NCBI RefSeq assembly: GCF_000711295.1
Contig: NZ_JOMJ01000003.1
Coordinates: 323,001 to 387,000 of the forward strand
DNA length: 64,000 nucleotides
Direction of reading: 5' to 3'
DNA from: Desulfohalovibrio reitneri
GTDB taxonomy: Bacteria; Desulfobacterota; Desulfovibrionia; Desulfovibrionales; Desulfovibrionaceae
Of this stretch, positions 60,068-64,000 are shown one piece after another. The notes under the pieces were generated by a model. That model was not told the DNA's origin. It was given only the letters and a program-made list of their open reading frames with translations, and did no database searches. Every line of letters starts with the position of its first letter. The first letter of the stretch is position 1. A program made the translations under genes and the position numbers.

Positions 60068-61333
60068 CTACGGCTGCTGCATTTTGAAGGCGCAGAATTT
60101 GCCGCACATGGCGCACTCCTTCTCCTGGGCGTGCGCCTCGCGGCGCTTGCGGACCATCTCGGGGTCCAGGGCCAGGGAGGCCATGCCGTCCCAGTCCAGC
60201 GCCTTGCGGGCGGCGGAGATGGCCCGGTCGCGCTCCACGGCGGCCGGGCGGCCCAGGGCCACCTCGCCCACCTGGGCGGCCACGCGGGAGGCCATGACGC
60301 CCTGCCGCACGTCCGAGGCGTCGGGCAGGGTGAGGTGTTCGGCCGGGGTCAGGTAGCAAAGGAAGTCCACTCCGGCGCGCACCCCGGTGGCTCCGCCGAT
60401 GGCTCCGGCGATGTGGTCGTAGCCGGGGGCTGAGTCGGTGCACAGGGGGCCGAGGACGTAAAGCGGGGCGTTGTTGGTCAGCCGCTTGATGGTGCGCACC
60501 TGCGCCTCCACCTCTTGCAGGGGCACATGGCCCGGCCCCTCGATCATGCACTGCACCCCGTACTCCAGGGCGCGGGCCTGCAGGCGGCCCAGGGCGATGA
60601 CCTCAAGGGTCTGGGCGGCGTCGCCCGCGTCGTGCCCCGCGCCGGGGCGCAGGCCGTCGCCCAGCGAGAGGGTGACGTTGTGCTCGCGGGCGACTTCCAG
60701 AATCTCGTCGTAGCGTTCGAAGAGGGGGTTCTCCCGGCCGTGGGCGCGCATCCAGCGGGCCAGGATGGAGCCGCCGCGCGAGACCACGCCGCAGAGCCGG
60801 TCCTCTGCCGCGGCCGCGCCCTCGCGGGTGACGCCGCAGTGCACGGTCATGAAGTCCACGCCCTGTTTGGCTTCCTTCTCGATTTCGGCCAGCAGGTCAT
60901 CCGGGGAAAGATCGGCCGCGTCCCCGCCGGAGTCCAGCAGCGGCTGCACCGCGGCGTAGATGGGCACCGTGCCCAGGGGCAGGGGAGTGGCGCGGAGCAT
61001 GCCCAGGCGAATGGCGTCCAGGTCGCCCGCGGTGGACAGGTCCATGACCGCGTCGGCCCCGGCGTCGTAGGCGGCTCGCAGCTTTTCGGCCTCCGCCTCG
61101 GCGTCCGAGGCCAGGGGCGAGGTGCCGATGTTGGCGTTGACCTTCACCCTGGAGGGCTGGCCGATGAAGCAGGGGCGCAGGTCCGGGTGGGCGGGGTTGC
61201 CCAGCAGAACCATGGTCCCGGCTTCGATGGCCTTGGATGCTTCCCGGGGGGCGAGTCCTTCCAGTGGGCAGAGTTCGGGCAGCCACCGCTGGGCAAGCTC
61301 GGCCAGGGCGGCGTTGGTGCGGAGTATGGACAT
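60068..61333 (-). CDS. thiC: Phosphomethylpyrimidine synthase ThiC
   Basis: 421 aa from ATG 61333 with GAGGAA upstream; a longer frame to 61399 is not supported. VKVNANIGTSPLASDAEAE near 63-81, VMDLSTAGDLDAIR near 94-107, PLGTVPIYAAVQ near 116-127 and EGPGHVPL near 282-289 are ThiC landmarks. The radical-SAM 4Fe-4S motif is CAMCGKFC near 407-414 at the very C terminus. It makes the HMP pyrimidine of thiamine from aminoimidazole ribotide. It is short of the long-form enzyme, similar to other bacterial short ThiC. No TPP riboswitch is apparent upstream. Confidence 0.97.
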   Translation of the reverse strand: MSILRTNAALAELAQRWLPELCPLEGLAPREASKAIEAGTMVLLGNPAHPDLRPCFIGQPSRVKVNANIGTSPLASDAEAEAEKLRAAYDAGADAVMDLSTAGDLDAIRLGMLRATPLPLGTVPIYAAVQPLLDSGGDAADLSPDDLLAEIEKEAKQGVDFMTVHCGVTREGAAAAEDRLCGVVSRGGSILARWMRAHGRENPLFERYDEILEVAREHNVTLSLGDGLRPGAGHDAGDAAQTLEVIALGRLQARALEYGVQCMIEGPGHVPLQEVEAQVRTIKRLTNNAPLYVLGPLCTDSAPGYDHIAGAIGGATGVRAGVDFLCYLTPAEHLTLPDASDVRQGVMASRVAAQVGEVALGRPAAVERDRAISAARKALDWDGMASLALDPEMVRKRREAHAQEKECAMCGKFCAFKMQQP

Positions 61334-61418
61334 GGGGTTCCTCGCGGCTGATTGATTTGCAAAGGCGGGGATAATACCCCGGTGCGAGGCCGGTGGCAAT
61401 CCCGTCCAGCCGCGAGGA

Positions 61419-62501
<1,083 letters not shown>

Positions 62502-62567
62502 GAACCCCCTCCCGGAATGCTGCGAAAATCGCCTGTTTCGGCATGAAATGCAAGACCGTCCGGACGG

Positions 62568-63494
62568 TCAGGTCCACAAAGGAGACAGAAGCGAGAGCAG
62601 CAGCGGCATGGTCGCGGCCGCGGCCAGTGTCTGGAAAGTGATGATGGAGGCCATCAATTCGTGGTCGCCTCCCAACTGCCTGGCCAGGATGAAGGAGGAG
62701 ACCGAGGCGGGGATGGCCGTGAACAGGGCGGCCACCGTTAGTGAGGGGCCGTGCACGCCGAAGGCCAGCCCCAGGAGAACGGCCGCCAGGGGCAGCACCA
62801 GCAGTTTGAGCACGCTGGAGGCGGCGATGCCGCGCGCGTCCCGCCGCAGCCTGCCGAAACGCAGCCCCGCGCCCACGGCCAGCAGGCCCAAAGGCAGGGA
62901 GGCTCCGCCAAGCACGTCCAGAATGTCGGTCGCCACTCTGGGAAGCTCCGTCCCGGACGCGTTGAGGGCGATGCCGGCCAGGCAGGCCAGGATGAGGGGG
63001 TTGCGCAGCAGGTTGCCCGGCACCTGGCGCAATCGGCCGGTGCTCCCCAGGCCGAAGTGGTTCAGCACGGTCACGCAGAGCACGTTGACCAGGGGAATCA
63101 GGGTCATCAGGGCCACGGCCGAAAGGGCCACACCCTCCCCGCCCAGCATGGCCCAGGCGGCGGAGAGCCCGACGTAGGTGTTGGGCCGGATGGAGCCCTG
63201 GAACACGGAAGTGAAGGCCGGGCCGAAGGGATGGGCCGCCTTGCGCATGGCCACCAGCGCACCGGAGACCAGGAGAACGGCGGTGGCAAGGCTGGCGGCC
63301 AGCCCGGCCACGGGCAGGCCGGACAGGTCGGCCGAGCCCAGTTTGTCCACCAGCAGGGCGGGGAAGAGTACGTAGTAGGTCAGCCGTTCGGCCAGGGGCC
63401 AGAAGTCGCGTCCGGGAAAGGAGGCCCGCTTGAAGGCGTAGCCGCCTAGTATGAGCAAAAAGATTGGGGCCAGGGAGGTGAGGACTGTCTGCAT
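62568..63494 (-). CDS. AEC family transporter (second copy in the window)
   Basis: 308 aa with about ten hydrophobic segments. Typical features: APIFLLILGGYAFKRASFP at the N terminus, FQGSIRPNTYVGLSAAWAML near 99-118 with the discontinuous helix, NVLCVTVLNHF near 137-147, and FTAIPASVSSFILARQLGGD near 260-279. Family members export or import organic acids. Not closely similar by eye to the AEC protein at 18942-19853 apart from the shared fold. It lies between the HD-GYP regulator and the Nudix gene, all on the same strand. Confidence 0.9.
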   Translation of the reverse strand: MQTVLTSLAPIFLLILGGYAFKRASFPGRDFWPLAERLTYYVLFPALLVDKLGSADLSGLPVAGLAASLATAVLLVSGALVAMRKAAHPFGPAFTSVFQGSIRPNTYVGLSAAWAMLGGEGVALSAVALMTLIPLVNVLCVTVLNHFGLGSTGRLRQVPGNLLRNPLILACLAGIALNASGTELPRVATDILDVLGGASLPLGLLAVGAGLRFGRLRRDARGIAASSVLKLLVLPLAAVLLGLAFGVHGPSLTVAALFTAIPASVSSFILARQLGGDHELMASIITFQTLAAAATMPLLLSLLSPLWT

Positions 63495-63508
63495 GCCGGA
63501 GGGTGTGG

Positions 63509-64000
63509 TTACGAGGGTTCCTCTTCGATTGCTCCTCCGGCGAGCAGTCTGTCAAGCCGCCCGGAGGCGGCCAGCTTGTCCAGCAGCTTGCGGTGCCCGG
63601 CGGGGAAGGCCAGGCCGGCCAGCTCTTCGGCTCCTGCCCAGCGGGACTCCTGGGCGGCGTGCAGGGCGGGCTGACGCGGCCGCCCGGCCAGGGTCAGCAG
63701 AAAGGGGTGCAGGGTAACGCGGTAGCGGGTGTACCCGTGGCGGACGCGGGGCAGGGGGGCGGCCACGGCGACCTCCAGCTCGGTTTCCTCCAGGAATTCC
63801 CGCACCACTGCCTGGTCCGGAGTCTCGCCCTCCTCCACCGCGCCGCCGGGGAATTCCCACAGCCCGGCCCAAACCCCGGCCGGGGGGCGTTTTTGCACCA
63901 GAATCCCGCCGTCATGGATCAGCAGGCCGCTGGCCACGTCCATGGGGATGTACTCGGCGGCCTTGGCGGGTACGGGGCGCTCGAATACCAGGTCCAGGTA
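63509..64000 (-). CDS. C-terminal part of adenine glycosylase MutY or Nudix hydrolase, start beyond window
   Basis: The frame is open to the right edge (164 codons visible). VASGLLIHDGGILVQKRPPAGVWAGLWEFPGG is typical of MutY C-terminal domains, where it reads 8-oxoG opposite A. Here the Nudix box (GAVEEGETPDQAVVREFLEE) is intact, which is also found in stand-alone MutT-like enzymes; the visible part cannot decide. Upstream residues RPVPAKAAEYIP fit a linker between the glycosylase and Nudix parts. Confidence 0.75.
   Translation of the reverse strand, partial: YLDLVFERPVPAKAAEYIPMDVASGLLIHDGGILVQKRPPAGVWAGLWEFPGGAVEEGETPDQAVVREFLEETELEVAVAAPLPRVRHGYTRYRVTLHPFLLTLAGRPRQPALHAAQESRWAGAEELAGLAFPAGHRKLLDKLAASGRLDRLLAGGAIEEEPS

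Overview
The window is one continuous piece of high-GC chromosome. Gene content points to an anaerobic deltaproteobacterium, most like the sulfate-reducing Desulfovibrionaceae: an FAD-linked 2-hydroxyacid oxidase, a 2-oxoacid:ferredoxin oxidoreductase, an octaheme cytochrome c, many HD-GYP/HDOD proteins and several small proteins of unknown function. This assignment is an inference from families; no rRNA or tRNA gene is visible. Both edges cut genes: an FAD oxidase on the left and a MutY/Nudix protein on the right, both on the minus strand.

Layout. 1-9.9 kb: 2-hydroxyacid oxidase, an HD-GYP phosphodiesterase, a sugar nucleotidyltransferase, trmO, a porD-porA-porB operon with no gamma subunit gene beside it, an amidohydrolase and a hot-dog thioesterase. 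9.9-14.1 kb: a self-cleaving S24 repressor with palindromic operator-like sites, a zinc ribbon, secreted proteins and two coiled-coil membrane proteins. 14.1-24.3 kb: RecQ with a duplicated C-terminal helix-turn-helix, a MATE exporter plus ArfB, an AEC carrier, RNA methyltransferases (one probably starting at CTG), small membrane proteins and an HD hydrolase. 24.4-30.2 kb: TPR and GspE-N/CheX-like proteins, a cupin, a class V aminotransferase, a secreted cyclophilin, a 3D-domain protein and a universal stress protein.

30.5-34.6 kb is a nitrogen-control operon amtB-glnK-glnD behind a good sigma-54 promoter. 34.6-38.3 kb (minus) is an octaheme cytochrome of the hydroxylamine oxidoreductase family followed by a CPA2 cation/proton antiporter and a 58-residue zinc ribbon whose start overlaps the antiporter stop.

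38.4-41.7 kb holds the most interesting locus: a ComFB-family protein (a family known to bind cyclic dinucleotides) lies divergently next to a protein with a C-terminal diadenylate-cyclase-like (DisA_N) domain. That domain keeps the DGA motif but has RYN in place of RHR, at the canonical spacing. 42.5-45.4 kb is a heme oxygenase-bacteriophytochrome kinase pair, unexpected in an anaerobe. 45.5-49.3 kb carries an FKBP, a single-chain fusion of succinyl-CoA synthetase beta and alpha, and an unknown membrane protein.

49.3-51.6 kb is a VKOR-DsbA fusion gene flanked by two diverged direct repeats of about 215 bp, followed by a perfect 18-bp-stem hairpin. 51.6-64 kb carries a U32 peptidase-family protein, pyrK-pyrD with an overlapping cytoplasmic sialidase-like gene, a YuxH-type EAL-HDOD protein, a DEAD-box RNA helicase split by a one-base frameshift, thiC, a response regulator HD-GYP, a second AEC carrier and the MutY/Nudix fragment. 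Nucleotide second-messenger proteins recur throughout: two HD-GYP, one EAL-HDOD, ComFB and the DAC-like protein.
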